Origin: Aricia agestis | Lineage: Eukaryota; Arthropoda; Insecta; Lepidoptera; Lycaenidae | Reading direction: 5' to 3' | Assembly (NCBI RefSeq): GCF_905147365.1 | Contig: NC_056417.1 | Coordinates: forward strand, 1,324,501-1,388,500 | Length of the DNA stretch: 64,000 bases | Part shown: positions 1 through 10,229 of the stretch, piece after piece | Numbering within the stretch: position 1 is the stretch's first letter | How the letters are laid out: every line of letters begins with the position of its first letter | Program-made: the position numbers and the translations under genes | The notes under the pieces: model-generated | Told to the model about the DNA's origin: nothing | Databases searched by the model: none | What the model saw: the letters and a program-made list of their open reading frames with translations, nothing else

Positions 1-690
1 AAGTTGAGGTTGAGGACTTGAGGCATAGTTTCTAGGCTACCTAATTTTGTTTTCCGTTATTACATGAATCGAAATCGTGCGGTTGACTATAAAGTCCTGA
101 AAATGTTACTAGGAGAGCATAGATTCATCATTCATGAAGGCCTCAATGTAAGCGAAACAAACGAATAATCACTTAAGTCTTAAAAGCATAAAATCCAAAA
201 TGTTAATTACACGGTATTAATTAAAATAAATTATGAAAATTATTTATACTTAATTTAATGCGGTGATTTTGCTCTCAAAAAGCTAGACATGTTTCTAATT
301 ATTATATTCTGTCTTTCTGGGAGTGTCTCCGCTGCCGGTGCCGGCTCCTAAAAATGTCAGTAATGGGAACAACATTTAAAACAACAGCTGCCGGCGCTGG
401 CACTCAAAATGGGAACCGTTGATAATGCGTAAAACGCTAGGTTGCAGTATCCAGTGCCGATACACAAATTTTAAAAATAAATAATTATCTATCTATAATC
501 TCAAATATTTGACTTCTTAACCGACTTCCAAGTGAAGGTTATTGCTATTATGTTCGGCTATGGATATTTTAGTTCAGCTAGTACCAAAAAGTAAGATTTT
601 GCACCACAGTTATACACCCCGTGGTATGTAACTTCCGAAGGTACTGAACAGAACTTCAGACTCCTTAATCCTTATACATGTTAGAGAGTT
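1..690. other. AT-rich intergenic DNA, no gene seen
   Basis: No coding or RNA gene is visible. Around 520-560 there is a short piece of a dispersed repeat (ACCGACTTCC followed by a TATGTTCGGCT-like string) that recurs near 42625-42665, and its complement appears near 38370-38405. Positions 330-450 hold two GC-rich blocks built on GCCGGC that resemble MITE ends. Confidence 0.5.
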
Positions 691-824
691 TCAGCGTTGT
701 TTAAAGAAGCAAAGGTACTCACTACTTATATTATGCTACTATGCAGATCACATTTGTCAACATCATCATCACCACCATTAAAATATACATCCTTACATTA
801 TGACCTTATTATTTGTACTTTTCA

Positions 825-1098
825 AAAATCAAAATCAAATCAAAAATATTTTTATTCGGAGTATTTTTTTTACAAAAACTTTACCGAACGTCGATACTAC
901 GGTGCCTACCACCGGTTCGGGAACTAACCCGGCGAGAAGAACCGGCGTAAGAAACTCGCACGGGGCCATCTTTTACTAAAAAGATGGAAAATTACAATTT
1001 AAAACATATACTTACAGTACAACACGGTCACATTAACCTGATGCACCACTGGAATGTACATTGTACATGCAAGCTTCGTAATGACGTCATCACCATCA
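825..1098 (-). mobile_element. Non-LTR retrotransposon 3' fragment with (TTTTGAT)n tail
   Basis: Read on the minus strand this ends in an AT-rich tail made of TTTTGAT-like units (825-850), as expected for the 3' end of a non-LTR element. The same sequence, including the block ACCACCGGTTCGGGAACTAA and a small hairpin around CCATCTTTT..AAAAGATGG, recurs at 16806-17035 and 33445-33628. No coding remains. The family name is not certain. Confidence 0.7.
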
Positions 1099-1102
1099 CC
1101 AC

Positions 1103-1224
1103 AAAGGCCGGCAACGCACCTGCAGCTCTTCTGATGTTGCGAGTGTCCATGGGCGACAGTAGTTGCTTACCATCAGGTGACCCGTTTGCTCGTTTTCCCC
1201 CTTATTTAATAAAAAAAAAAACAT
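1103..1224 (+). mobile_element. SINE 3' fragment (TTATTTCATAAA-tail family)
   Basis: Starts at GGCCGGCAACGCACCTGCAG and runs through CCATCAGGTGACCCGTTTGC to an A-rich tail. This is only the 3' third of the SINE seen in full at 36922-37230 and 12988-13339. It abuts the preceding LINE fragment. The shared tail matches the LINE 3' end at 41817-42010. Confidence 0.85.
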
Positions 1225-1375
1225 GCGTCTAGTTAATTTCTTCTTAAATTAAAAAAACTTCTCAGAAACTGTCGCAACCTCAAGGTCAGAGTTGACCTTA
1301 TTATCATCAATATAAAGTTCAAGTTTAGAGTTACGACAGTTAACTCTTCCATTCTCATCTGCAATAACTTTCCAG

Positions 1376-1675
1376 TAGCCTTAGCACGGCCACCAGTAGA
1401 AATGCGAAAGTATGGACTAGAACTAAAGGTGCCGTTCCGATCTTTACCGCGGCCAATCGCGATCGACAAAAATTCAATTAAAATGCCACTTTATGACAGA
1501 CTATAGTATATGTCATAGTCCATAATATTATTGGAATTTTTAGGACTATAGTCTGTCATAAAGTGGCATTTTAATTGAATTTTGGGGAACGAAAAAAGGT
1601 CGGAACGCTACCTTAAGTTTATCTCCACAGTTTGTCCATACTTTCGCATTTCTACTGGTGGCCGTGCTAAGGCTA
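1376..1675. mobile_element. Foldback MITE, 3-bp CAG target duplication (PIF/Harbinger-like)
   Basis: A 300-bp element with very long inverted arms: the left end reads TAGCCTTAGCACGGCCACCA and the right end is its complement. CAG is duplicated at 1373-1375 and 1676-1678. A second copy at 27700-28010 is flanked by CTG on both sides. A CWG 3-bp duplication is typical of PIF/Harbinger elements; the superfamily is inferred from that and from the lack of coding capacity. It sits inside the LINE relic at its KTTW motif. Confidence 0.8.
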
Positions 1676-1895
1676 CAGGTGGTTTTAACTTTATTTTTAG
1701 AGTTCTTTATTTTTTCTTTTATGTGGAGGGCCTTCGCAGCTTGACAGACTTTTCTAAACATTTTTGAATATTTCTTCACGTATATTTTAAAGGATTCACT
1801 AGTATTCATTGTTTTTTCATCATATAACTCATACAGTAATACCTGGAGTTGCCCAATTTCTGAATTTTCTTTTTATTATTTATTCTGACCGTTTA

Positions 1896-2057
1896 ACGGC
1901 CGTTCCCAATATTTGATCTATCTCTGGTTTTGTCCTACTAAAGATAGGAATAGCTCACAATTGACATAAAATATATTATGCTCTAATGTCTAATGTGAGC
2001 TATTCCTATCTCTAGTAGAGCAAAACCAGAGATAGATCAAATATTGGGAACGGCCGT
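1896..2057. mobile_element. Foldback MITE with TA target duplication
   Basis: A 162-bp element with about 64-bp inverted arms starting ACGGCCGTTCCCAATATTTG, with about three mismatches. It is flanked by TA at 1894-1895 and 2058-2059. The TA duplication suggests a Tc1/mariner-type mobiliser. It lies inside the same LINE relic as the 1376-1675 element. Confidence 0.75.
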
Positions 2058-2283
2058 TAGAAGTAAACACAGACTTGAATTCATTTCTTACTACTTTAAA
2101 CAATGTATTAAAAGCTTCATCTGGTTTATTAGACATATCTAAGCGCTGAAGACTTGAAACAAGTTTACTTCTAAATTTCTCAATACGTTATGTATTTACA
2201 AGAATAAACTCCAATCTTTTCTTCAGTATTACTGTCACATCTAATGTTAAAAGAAGCTAACTGTCCACGACGATCAGAACTCG

Positions 2284-2529
2284 TGTTTCGTCGAGTGAGT
2301 GAGTTTACCGAAGGCCTAATCCCCTTCCCTTTTCCCCTTTCTACCCTCCCCTATTCCCTTCCCTTTCCTACCCTCCCCTATTCCCTTCCCTTCCTTACCC
2401 TATTCCCTCTTAAAAGGCCGGCAATGCACTTGCAGCTCTTCTGATGCTGCGTGTGTCCATGGGCCATGGAAGTTGCTTTCCATCAGGTGACCCATTTGGT
2501 CGTTTGCTACCTTATTTCATAAAAAAAAA
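2284..2529 (+). mobile_element. SINE, 5'-truncated (TTATTTCATAAA-tail family)
   Basis: Begins at the GTTTCGTCGAGTGAGTGAG motif, continues through a long pyrimidine-rich tract (CCCTTCCC/CCTACCC units) and the GGCCGGCAA..CATCAGGTGACCC 3' block, and ends in TTATTTCATAAAAAAAAA. The first third of the element is missing. Confidence 0.85.
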
Positions 2530-2592
2530 CATAGCATATGTAGGCTATGGTCATCACAAAGAGTAGCTTTCCGTAGGTGAAAGAATTTTTAA

Positions 2593-3376
2593 CCTTTAAG
2601 TACACGCGTTGTTTTGGGTAACGTTCCGTTACGCGTGGGGTCTATAGGTACCCCAATATAAATATACATATAAATTCAGAATGGTTTAATAATTTTTAAA
2701 AATCATTTTATATTATAAGAAAAGATATGATTTTATTTATGAAAAGCATTTATTAATAATAAACTAACCATTATTTAGACAGTAAAGAACATTTTTATGA
2801 ACTAACCAATCTCGTGCATACAATTTGTAGGGCACATGTTTAATGTACTAAAATCAAACTAAAATGTCTACTTCTGACTAACTCATTGTTTTTTTCTAAT
2901 AAAATAAGACTTAGAAATAAATAATCAAAATAAAAATTAACACTAAACATTACAGAAAAAAAATTGACAATCCTTGAAAACTTGCAAAAAGTTTCATAGT
3001 AAGGCTTACGTACAATAATAATTAGCTCTGGGACAATAATAGCATCTTCGCCTCATTTTTGGTGCACTAGGGTTAGCTACCTCTAACTCCTTCAAAATGT
3101 TTCCAAAAACTTTCAGAGACATTAAATTGTATAATATGATTTGAGCAATATAGACAATTAAAAAAAACAAACAAATAAACACATAACCAATGTGAAAAAA
3201 GAGGAGCGACGGACTTTTACTCACTGAAAAACCTCGCGTTGCATTGAGATTAGCCGAAAATATTCGATCGTAACTTGCCAATTTAAAAAAAATACCGTAA
3301 AAAAACAGCGCGTGGGGTCTGCGTAGACCTCACGCGCTGTTTTTGGTGACGTCCCGTGAACCCGTGACGTTAAAGG
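2593..3376 (-). mobile_element. piggyBac-like element remnant flanked by TTAA
   Basis: A 784-bp element flanked by TTAA at 2589-2592 and 3377-3380. Its ends read CCTTTAA.. and ..TTAAAGG, and the next dozen bases of the two ends are also similar. Subterminal blocks contain GCGTGGGGTCT, once as a hairpin at 3300-3343. Inside, a minus-strand frame (3006-3281) ends in RRRCYYCPRANYYC, which resembles the start of the cysteine-rich C-terminal domain of piggyBac transposases (RRC..CP). The rest of the transposase is missing, so the copy is not autonomous. TTAA target duplication is diagnostic of the superfamily. Confidence 0.7.
3006..3281 (-). pseudogene. piggyBac transposase C-terminal relic
   Basis: A 91-codon frame. 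The last 45 residues (MSLKVFGNILKELEV, then PSAPKMRRRCYYCP) look like the end of a piggyBac transposase: the final helix followed by the first zinc-binding Cys pair of the C-terminal domain. A stop follows YYCT before the remaining Cys/His ligands. The upstream part is hydrophobic and low-complexity, probably rearranged. The assignment rests on this motif plus the TTAA-flanked ends around it. Confidence 0.45.
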
Positions 3377-3380
3377 TTAA

Positions 3381-4136
3381 AATCAGTTCAGTAGTTTTTG
3401 AGCCTATTCAATACAAACAAAACTTTTCCTCTTTATTTGTATAGATGACGAATTAATTAGCTTAAATTACTTAACGTTAAGCTATGATAAAGTTCATTTA
3501 CATATTTTAATTTAAAACTAAGCTGATCTCAAGTTTGCTTTACTAATCTGAACACCTAAGCGGCATGTGATCTATCCGGATACAACTAGATAAATATTTT
3601 AATGTCTTGCATGAATTTACCTTTTTAAACGAGATTATGAGTTGATCTGAGAATTATACAATGTTTTAGGTTGATGACATGTAGACTGTAGAGTCTACGT
3701 GGTTGTAAAATGTAAATCCATTTATTACTTTTTAAACTTTTGATATTGTATAAGCAAAATGACTATGCCAAGTTTTCGTCAACGTTCATGGTTATTACGA
3801 ATCACGTGGCGAGTTACAAAACTTTTAAAGAAATGTCGAAATTCGATAAAACGTGGCTTTGTCTCGTGGCATTGTCTTGTGGCTTGCCTCGTGGGCCGTG
3901 GCCCGTGGCTTATGATTTATATTTGTAATTTATACATTTCTTAATTTTATATGTTTTTGCCATAATTATCCTCTCTTCTGTCCAGACGCACATTTCTAAC
4001 CTACTGCGTAAAAAATGTATAAAGAAGTGTTTTTTTTTCAGTGTGTATTTTTATAGGGTTTATAAAATACCAAATAAATATAAATACATATATTATTATA
4101 AAAATTGTTTATAGGCATCGCTGAAACCTTTTTTAA
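3381..4136. other. AT-rich intergenic DNA
   Basis: No convincing gene. Positions 3780-3910 hold direct repeats of CGTGGC/TCGTGG words. The two overlapping ~60-codon frames there differ only by frame and have no recognisable motif. Confidence 0.4.
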
Positions 4137-4251
4137 TCTTTCCCGGGACTCAAAGTGTCCCATACCTTTTAACAAAATCGGTTCAGCGGTTTGAGCGTGC
4201 AGTGGTAACAGACAGACAGACACACTTTCGCATTTATAATATTAGTATGGA
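4137..4251 (-). mobile_element. Helitron-like repeat, 5' part only
   Basis: Reading minus from 4251: TCCATACTAATATTATAAAT, then GCGAAAGTGTGTCTGTCTG and the TGAACCGATTTTG..CCCGGGAAAG block. The 3' hairpin and CTAG end are missing. Same family as 5512-5723, 10025-10228, 36118-36353, 58596-58832 and 60424-60609. Confidence 0.8.
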
Positions 4252-4259
4252 TATTCTTA

Positions 4260-5090
4260 ATTATTGGCTAGCTATAATAAGCTAGGCCGACGATCAAGGA
4301 GATATTGGTGCGTGGATAACATTGTCATAGAGTCTTGGATGCCAAGCAGCTCAAAATTACCTAAGTGATAAATATTATTATTAATGTATGTTTTATAATT
4401 CGGCCACATGCAAATAATTCTTGCATTGCATTCACATAAGATAGAAATGTACTAGAATCTAGATCGTCTTATAAAGACTTCACACCTAGAATAGGAGTTA
4501 TAGGACTAACGTATAGGCAATATAGCTATGTACATATTAACTCAAAATCAATGTAAACCCCACCTCCTGCGTTACCCTGGTACCCTGGTACCTCGCGGCA
4601 CCGGGATGCAATCTAGTGCATCGCGCATGACCTAGGCGCAGTCTAGCCGGGCCAATTGAATTCAGTCTACAAATCCAGGGCGACTGAAATACCTGGCTTT
4701 GTTCAGTGTAGCCTTTAGAGTGTAGTAGAGTGTGGTTGAAAGTAGTAAAATATTTGGAGTAATGTAATTTTTGCTTAAATAATAAAATTGTTGTTTTAAA
4801 AGTAATATTTTCAAAAAGTGGCGAAGTTAAAAAGAGACAATGCGCCGGTAAGTAGAATAAAATTATTATTAAATGTAGAATAGGTTCAAAAATACAAACT
4901 AAATTAGATACCCCGGAATCCGGATACCATGGCTTTACAAAAACCAGCGTAAAATAACGCCAGCTTTGCAATGAAATAAAATATACTTTATTGTGCACAA
5001 TCAGTTACAAAGACAAAGTTTATGACAGGTAAATCCCGATTATCAAAATGGTCCGCCATTTATTGAATTCATTTGTTACAAAAAGTGTGA
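4260..5090. other. Unresolved repeat-like stretch
   Basis: No gene is supported. A 153-codon minus frame (4537-4998) has no recognisable motif and biased, low-complexity composition. AATGAAATAAAATATACTTT at about 4972-4991 resembles a retroelement tail, but I could not place the element. Confidence 0.3.
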
Positions 5091-5310
5091 TAAATGGAGA
5101 ATACCCCATTTATCACTTAGACATTTAAGTTTGCATGAATTTCCACCAAGCTGAAAATCGGTAATATTGTTTAGATTTAGATCACAAATAAAATTTTTAT
5201 GTTCCCCATTGTGGAAAACATTCCCCTGTGTGGATTTTTTTTTATTCAAGGTCCACAAAATTCGTTTTTAACGATTTTTGGCAAAACGGTAAGTTTTTTC
5301 ATAAAAATAC
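5091..5310. repeat. Dispersed repeat, copy 1 (ATTTCCACCAAGCTGAAAAT)
   Basis: ATTTCCACCAAGCTGAAAAT, a TTATTCAAGG block and GGTAAGTTTTTTCATAAAAA occur here in the same order as at 8245-8445, with many substitutions between them. A short echo is near 45785. No coding and no terminal repeats were recognised. Confidence 0.6.
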
Positions 5311-5511
5311 CTCAGATGAAAATGATTGTAGGTCATAAATAATGATCTACAAAAAATGTATTGAACTTAGATAAATATATAATTGGTAGCGCGAGACCAA
5401 TCATCCATCTAAGGTATTGAAATACTTTTTTTCCTACGTCTTTTTACTGCTTTGGTTGCACAGATGCAGATGTAGAGTTGGGCGTGGTGATGGACAAATT
5501 TTTAGTTTTTA

Positions 5512-5723
5512 CTAGATGACTCCCTCAACTCCGTTGCACCAAAATTCGTTTATCTCGTGGGATTTGGGAACCGTACATTTTTCCATGATAAAAGTATCCT
5601 ATATCATTTCCCGGGACTCAAATTATCTCCATACCAAATTTCAGCAAAATCGGTTCAGAGGTACGAGCGTGAAGAGGTAAGAGACAGACAGACACACTTT
5701 CGCATTTATTATATTCGTATGGA
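5512..5723 (-). mobile_element. Helitron-like non-autonomous element
   Basis: The minus-strand copy starts TCCATACGAATATAATAAAT and ends with the hairpin around GCAACGGAGTTG followed shortly by CTAG at 5512-5515. A 5' TC, a 3' CTRR and a subterminal hairpin are Helitron hallmarks. Confidence 0.85.
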
Positions 5724-5786
5724 TTACGAGAAAATGTGCGGTTTTGAAGCAATTTTTAACCCCCGACAAAAAAGAGGGGTGTTATA

Positions 5787-6138
5787 TTTTTTTTTTATGA
5801 ACAAAACAGGGGGCAACCGGGCAAACGAGCAAACGGGTGACCTGATGGAAAGCAACTTCCGTCGCCCATGGACACTCGCAGCTTCAGAAGAGCTGCGGGT
5901 GCGTTGCCGGCCTTTTAAGAGGGAATAAGGTAATAGGGGAGGGTAGGGATGGGAAGGGAAGGGAAGGGAATAGCGGAGGGTAGGGAAGAAAATAGGGTAG
6001 GGATTGGGCCTCCGGTAAACTCACTCACTCGGCGAAACACAGCGCAAGCGCTGTTTCACGCCGGTTTTCTGTGAGAACGTGGTATTTCTCCGGTCGAGCC
6101 GGCCCATTCGTGCCGAAGCATGGCTCTCCCACGTATAA
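5787..6138 (-). mobile_element. SINE, near full length (TTATTTCATAAA-tail family)
   Basis: The poly-A tail reads as poly-T at 5787-5796. The element then shows the 3' block (CATCAGGTCACC complement), the purine-rich tract GGGAAGGGAAGGG, the CTCACTCACTCGGCGAAACA block and the head complement GAAGCATGGCTCTCCCACGT. It lies next to, not inside, the Helitron at 5512-5723. Confidence 0.9.
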
Positions 6139-6356
6139 AATTCTGCGTATCCGGAGTCGCACTCAATCTAGTTGTGTGATATGATATTATGCGCTCTACA
6201 TTCGTTGAATGCACTTGCAGCGCCTCCCCCCCAGCGGATGTAATTGAGTCACGGTCGTCACTTGATACAATAATGCATCAATCAATATCAATCATCATTC
6301 AAACACATACTAGCGGCCCGGTACTACGCAGTCTACGCTACGTTTAAAGGAGTGAG

Positions 6357-6500
6357 TGCCGGGGCTCATCGCAAAAATCCGCCTCCATATTACAATTTGT
6401 ATGGAAGCGGATGCGCGTATCGCACACTGTGTCGGGGCGCAGCGGATTTCCGCTTCCATACAAATTGTATGGAGGCGGATTTTTGCGATGAGCCCCGGCA
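6357..6500. repeat. Foldback element, ~55-bp arms
   Basis: The left arm starts TGCCGGGGCTCATCGCAAAA and the right arm (6449-6500) ends with its complement; the loop is about 35 bp. GCCCCGGCAC and ACTCCTTTA, words found at the outer edge here, also occur at 8200-8235, so a larger rearranged element is possible. Confidence 0.75.
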
Positions 6501-6915
6501 CGCCGAGCCCCGGCAGCGTATTTACGAAGGCGGCAGCGTATTTATATACCAATTGAGTCACGAGCTAGACTTTAATAGATGAGCTTTTGTTTATGCATAT
6601 TACTCGACAATATCTATTCTATCTCAGTAAAAAAATTGACTCAAGGGGATTAGCTTTTTGCCTTGATATTTTCAAAGAAAATGCATGGACAAAACCTAGT
6701 ACTGTATTATACATATTCACTCAAATAGATAAGCTTTTGTCGATATATTTTCAAACATTACGTACGAACAAAACCTAGTCGAGTAGAGGCTCACCGCCAT
6801 ATTTGTTTATACTTTACAATCGTGCCATAAGTATGGCACGATCTGGCTGTTACGGTTACCAACTACGTTTAAATTGTTAAAATACTAAGCTAATCGTAAA
6901 GATAAAAATGATGGC

Positions 6916-7571
6916 TAAGGTTCAGAAACCTACCCCAATTTTTTGGTGCTCACATGGGTTGAGGAAGGATGTTTTGGGTTAGAAAAACCTCCTCGTGCCA
7001 CTTCCAGCCCCGGAAACCCCCACCCCCACCTCTCATTTAGGAGAAATTTACATTTGAAATTTTCGTAATCTTTTTCGATAAGGTCATCTGTTTTCTGGTG
7101 TTTATGTGTAACTTACTTGCTAGGGAGTGCCTCCGTACCTACGAACCGAAAGGGGGGTTCGGGGGTCCGTTAAAACAAAAACAAACACAATCCAGAAAGT
7201 CCAAAAGTTGGTTAGGTTAGGTTAGAACTTAGACCACAACACAGAGGGAGCCGAGCGAGCGTAGCGAGCGTGCTGCGGGAGCAGCCGGCGACTGTCATCA
7301 AATAACAGGGGGGCTCGGGAGGCGCAGCCCCCCGCCAAAACTAAAACAAACACAATCCAGAAAGTCCAAAACTAGGTAAGGTTAAAACTGTGACTGTGCT
7401 GCGGCAGCAGCCGGCGACCGCCTCAGAATTCCGAAAATTTCAAAGGTTAGTAGCCCCAAAACTGAGGGGTTTCTCAGTGTGGATTTGGTACGGGGGGTGT
7501 TTACCCCTCCTCACCACTCCCCCCTCACCTCCGCTCCCCATCAATCTTGGGGTAGGTTTCCGAACCTTTAC
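6916..7571. mobile_element. MITE-like element with ~22-bp inverted ends
   Basis: The left end AAGGTTCAGAAACCTACCCC is matched by GGGGTAGGTTTCCGAACCTT at the right. The interior (7140-7400) carries GGTTAGGTTAGGTTAGAA, the GCGAGCGTAGCGAGCGTGCT block and a duplicated AATCCAGAAAGTCCAAAA. This interior matches the inside of the 48713-49447 element in reverse orientation. Confidence 0.6.
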
Positions 7572-7582
7572 CTAAATGATTA

Positions 7583-7749
7583 TACAGGGTGTAATCAAAA
7601 TAAGTGATAATACTTTGGGGTGTGTACGTGTTCCTTGTAGAGAGTTCACTGTGAAAGTAGCAGCGCTGAAAGACTAAATTTTTTTTTACTTTTGTATGGG
7701 GAAACTAGTAACGCTCGAGATCGTCACTTATTTTTGTTACACACTGTAG
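7583..7749. mobile_element. MITE (ACAGGGTGTAAC ends), degenerate copy
   Basis: Starts ACAGGGTGTAATCAAAATAA and ends ..TTGTTACACACTGTA. It contains AGTAGCAGCGCTGAAAGAC. Same family as 25445-25643, 54825-55034 and 58937-59196; the last is an almost perfect palindrome. Confidence 0.75.
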
Positions 7750-8244
7750 ACTGCGTTTTGTATTTAACATTAGAGGTACCTAACTACTCTAGAAAAAAAT
7801 ATTATAGATTTATTATTATTTGTACTCTCAACAAGTGTGTAGTGTGTACCTGTTTCTTACCTATTAAAAGTTCGTTTGTTTATAGTATTTTTTGTCACTT
7901 AAATACAGAATAGAAACGTGCAATTTAACAATAAAATAATAACAATTTCCATGTAACTATCCACCTACATATTTTTAAAGCTAACGATGACGTTATTTAC
8001 CATATCGGTATCAAATTGAATAGCATTTGTAGCTGTAATATTAGAAAGAATTTAGCTAACAAAGCCTAGGCGATTTCGATCATTTTCTGTACTGTAATAG
8101 ATTAGGGTTTTGTCAAGTTTTTGTGTAACAAAAGCTAAGCCAGTTCAGTTCGCGCTTTCACTCTAATGGTATATATAGCCTTTGTAAATACGCGCCCCGG
8201 CACGGCCCGTCTCAGTGTGCTCACTCCTTTATAGGTACTCCAGT

Positions 8245-8445
8245 CAACTTAGACATTTGAGTTTGCATAAATTCCCACCAAGCTGAAAATCGGTGCTTTT
8301 ATTTAGAATATGAATAAAATTTGATAATTCCTCATAATTCCCCCGGGTGAAATTATTTATTCAAGGCCAAAAGTCCAAAAAATGTGGTTTTTCACGATTT
8401 TCGGAAAAAGGGTAAGTTTTTTCATAAAAATAGTAGAGGTATTAT
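8245..8445. repeat. Dispersed repeat, copy 2 (CACCAAGCTGAAAATCGGT)
   Basis: Diverged copy of 5091-5310: TTCCCACCAAGCTGAAAATC, then TTATTCAAGG, then GGTAAGTTTTTTCATAAAAA. Confidence 0.6.
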
Positions 8446-8598
8446 GTAGAATTCTTACATGTACATAATGTATTTAATTTTATCAACTTTTTGTGGTCAA
8501 ACCAAAAAATGCTTTATATTTTCGGTTAAGTTTGGGAAACCCTTTCCTACTGTTTACTCATATCAACGATATCGTATTTCGCACCGCCAGCATCTTGA

Positions 8599-8938
8599 GA
8601 ACCATCCATAAAGTACGTGACGTAACCGTGTGACCGTTTTCACGATTTTTAGACCCGCCCGCCTCCATTGTCACAGATGGTCACATTGCAGCATTGGTGA
8701 GACCCCCCTCATCCTCAACCCTAGTGTGACGTCACAAATTTTCAATTTCACATTTTCAAATTCACATCTATGAATTAAAACCACCTCAATATTTTAAATT
8801 TCGCTTGAGATGTGATGTCACAAAACCTAGGTTAGGACCTTACAACATGTCACAATCACTCACAACTGAAACTTCGTCGACGCCCTACGGCCTACTCCAC
8901 GTTTAGGTGTGAGTTGTGACATACTTTATGGATGGCCC
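8599..8938. mobile_element. MITE with CCATCCATAAAGTA ends
   Basis: The left end ACCATCCATAAAGTACGTGA is matched by the complement of TGTGACATACTTTATGGATG at the right. It is about 340 bp and non-coding. Target duplication not resolved. Confidence 0.7.
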
Positions 8939-10024
8939 CTTGTTAAACGTTTGCCAATAATAACCGTGGCCGTGCTAGCGACCAGCGTCTACCGCTGCCA
9001 TACCAGTACCTAATTCTTCATAACAACACTGCGCGTGTTCTAACGCGGACGCGAAATGAGTGGTGTTATAGTTGGTAATTATTATAATAATAACCTTATT
9101 TTTCGAAGTCGGTTAATGTGATGTCAAACGGTTGTGTGTTTGTGATAAGTATAATATATATATAATATTTATCTGCGAGTCTAATAAAAATATCATAATT
9201 TTTCTAATCAGAAGTTAAAGTAACATTTTTGATTTTTCTTCGATTAAAAACTGATTTTCCAAAAGTTGGGAAAATTTTTGTGGAAACGTCAGACGGTTTA
9301 ATCTGTGTTTTAAGTACATTTTTTATCGAAGAAAAGTGAAAATAGTTGTGGAAACGTGTTAAAATTGTTGTCGTGTGTTAAACGAGTCAGCAGATAAATA
9401 ACCTGCATAAATATTGGTGTCGCTTGCATAATATTTATTATTTATTAGGTATTTTAAGTGATACATGGTTCTAATAGGTAGGTGTTTTTGTTAAATAGGT
9501 ATTTATAATTATTGTAAGTCATTTATATATGTACTTTAGATCTCTACATATACTCTACTTATTACTTTAATAATTCACACTTCTTTATTGTGTCCTTAGC
9601 GCAAATATTATAGTTATATAAGTACGTATAATAATAATCGTACATTATTATTTACTTTCATTAACAAAATAATCATATCCTAAGCACAATTATACAATAA
9701 AGTGGTTGTAAACAAAAAAAAAATTAAGATAATTTCACAAATTGCTTACACGTTTTCCTTCGATCGTGGATTCTTGGAAATCTATTGTTATTCTGTTGTT
9801 GTCGCGATCACCGGTGATCCTATGAAGCTTGATAGGTTAGTAAGATTTATCTTAATTCTAATTCTATCAAAGCATTAGAATGTATAAGATGAAGCCAAGA
9901 CTAGCACTGTTAACAAATTATTATCAGATTGGATGTAGAGACAAACTTTTGACTCCACTCGATTGATTCACAAAAGCCCATTAGAAAAAAATACATTTAA
10001 CATCCATACTAACATCCACACAAA
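8939..10024. other. Transposon-poor AT-rich stretch upstream of the SLC26 exons
   Basis: Few recognisable repeats lie here, unlike the flanks. It could contain the promoter, 5' UTR and first exon of the SLC26 gene. ATGGTTCTAATAG at 9465-9477 is followed by GTAGGT, a possible splice donor in the phase needed to join the exon at 11530. This is a suggestion only. A second ATG at about 9817 before GTTAGTAAG is in another phase. Confidence 0.3.
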
Positions 10025-10228
10025 GCCATACTAATATTACAAATGTGAAAGTGTGTCTGTCTGTCTGTCTGTTACCTCTTCACGCCCAAACCGCTGGATT
10101 GACTTTTTGCTGGACTGATTGATTGATGACTCGGGAAAGGACATAGGATACTTTTTATCCCGGAAAAAATGTACGGTTCCCGCGCGATAAACGAATTTTG
10201 GCGCAACGGAGTTGCGGGCGTCATGTAG
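10025..10228 (+). mobile_element. Helitron-like non-autonomous element
   Basis: Near full length: CCATACTAATATTACAAATG, GTGTGTCTGTCTGTCTG, TTACCTCTTCACGCCCAAAC, TCCCGGAAAAAATGTACGG, and a perfect CGCAAC-GGA-GTTGCG hairpin at 10202-10216, ending TCATGTAGT (the usual CTAG mutated to GTAG). Confidence 0.85.
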
Positions 10229-10229
10229 T

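Larger units (their letters stand above)
1255..2200 (-). pseudogene. LINE pol relic (endonuclease-RT linker), split by two MITEs
   Basis: Three minus-strand pieces read as one decayed non-LTR retrotransposon ORF2. Plus-strand 2061-2200 gives a segment containing LDMSNKPDEAFNTLF. Plus-strand 1679-1894 gives KKYSKMFRKVCQAAKALH and ends NSKNKVKTT. Plus-strand 1255-1372 gives WKVIADENGRVN and ends VSEKFF. Order and motifs match the region between endonuclease and reverse transcriptase in jockey/CR1-like LINEs, where a YKKLFRKV-type helix is followed by a KTTW motif. MITEs at 1376-1675 and 1896-2057 interrupt it, and stops occur near the second insertion. It is not functional. Confidence 0.7.

Noticed and set aside
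4537..4998. 153-codon minus-strand frame, the longest in the window
   Set aside because: No motif, low-complexity hydrophobic composition, no splice or promoter context; likely chance in AT-rich DNA.
5557..5928. 123-codon plus frame
   Set aside because: It runs from a Helitron-like element into a SINE, both non-coding.
7205..7225. GGTTAGGTTAGGTTA resembling the insect telomere repeat TTAGG
   Set aside because: Only three units, and they are part of a dispersed element that recurs at about 48965; not a telomere.
9817..9831. ATGAAGCTTGATAG followed by GTTAGT as the SLC26 first exon
   Set aside because: With the canonical 11529 acceptor it gives the wrong phase and an early stop; it would need a much weaker acceptor within the exon.
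10055..10075. GTCTGTCTGTCTGTC microsatellites here and at 36136-36183
   Set aside because: They are the internal part of the Helitron-like family, not independent microsatellites.
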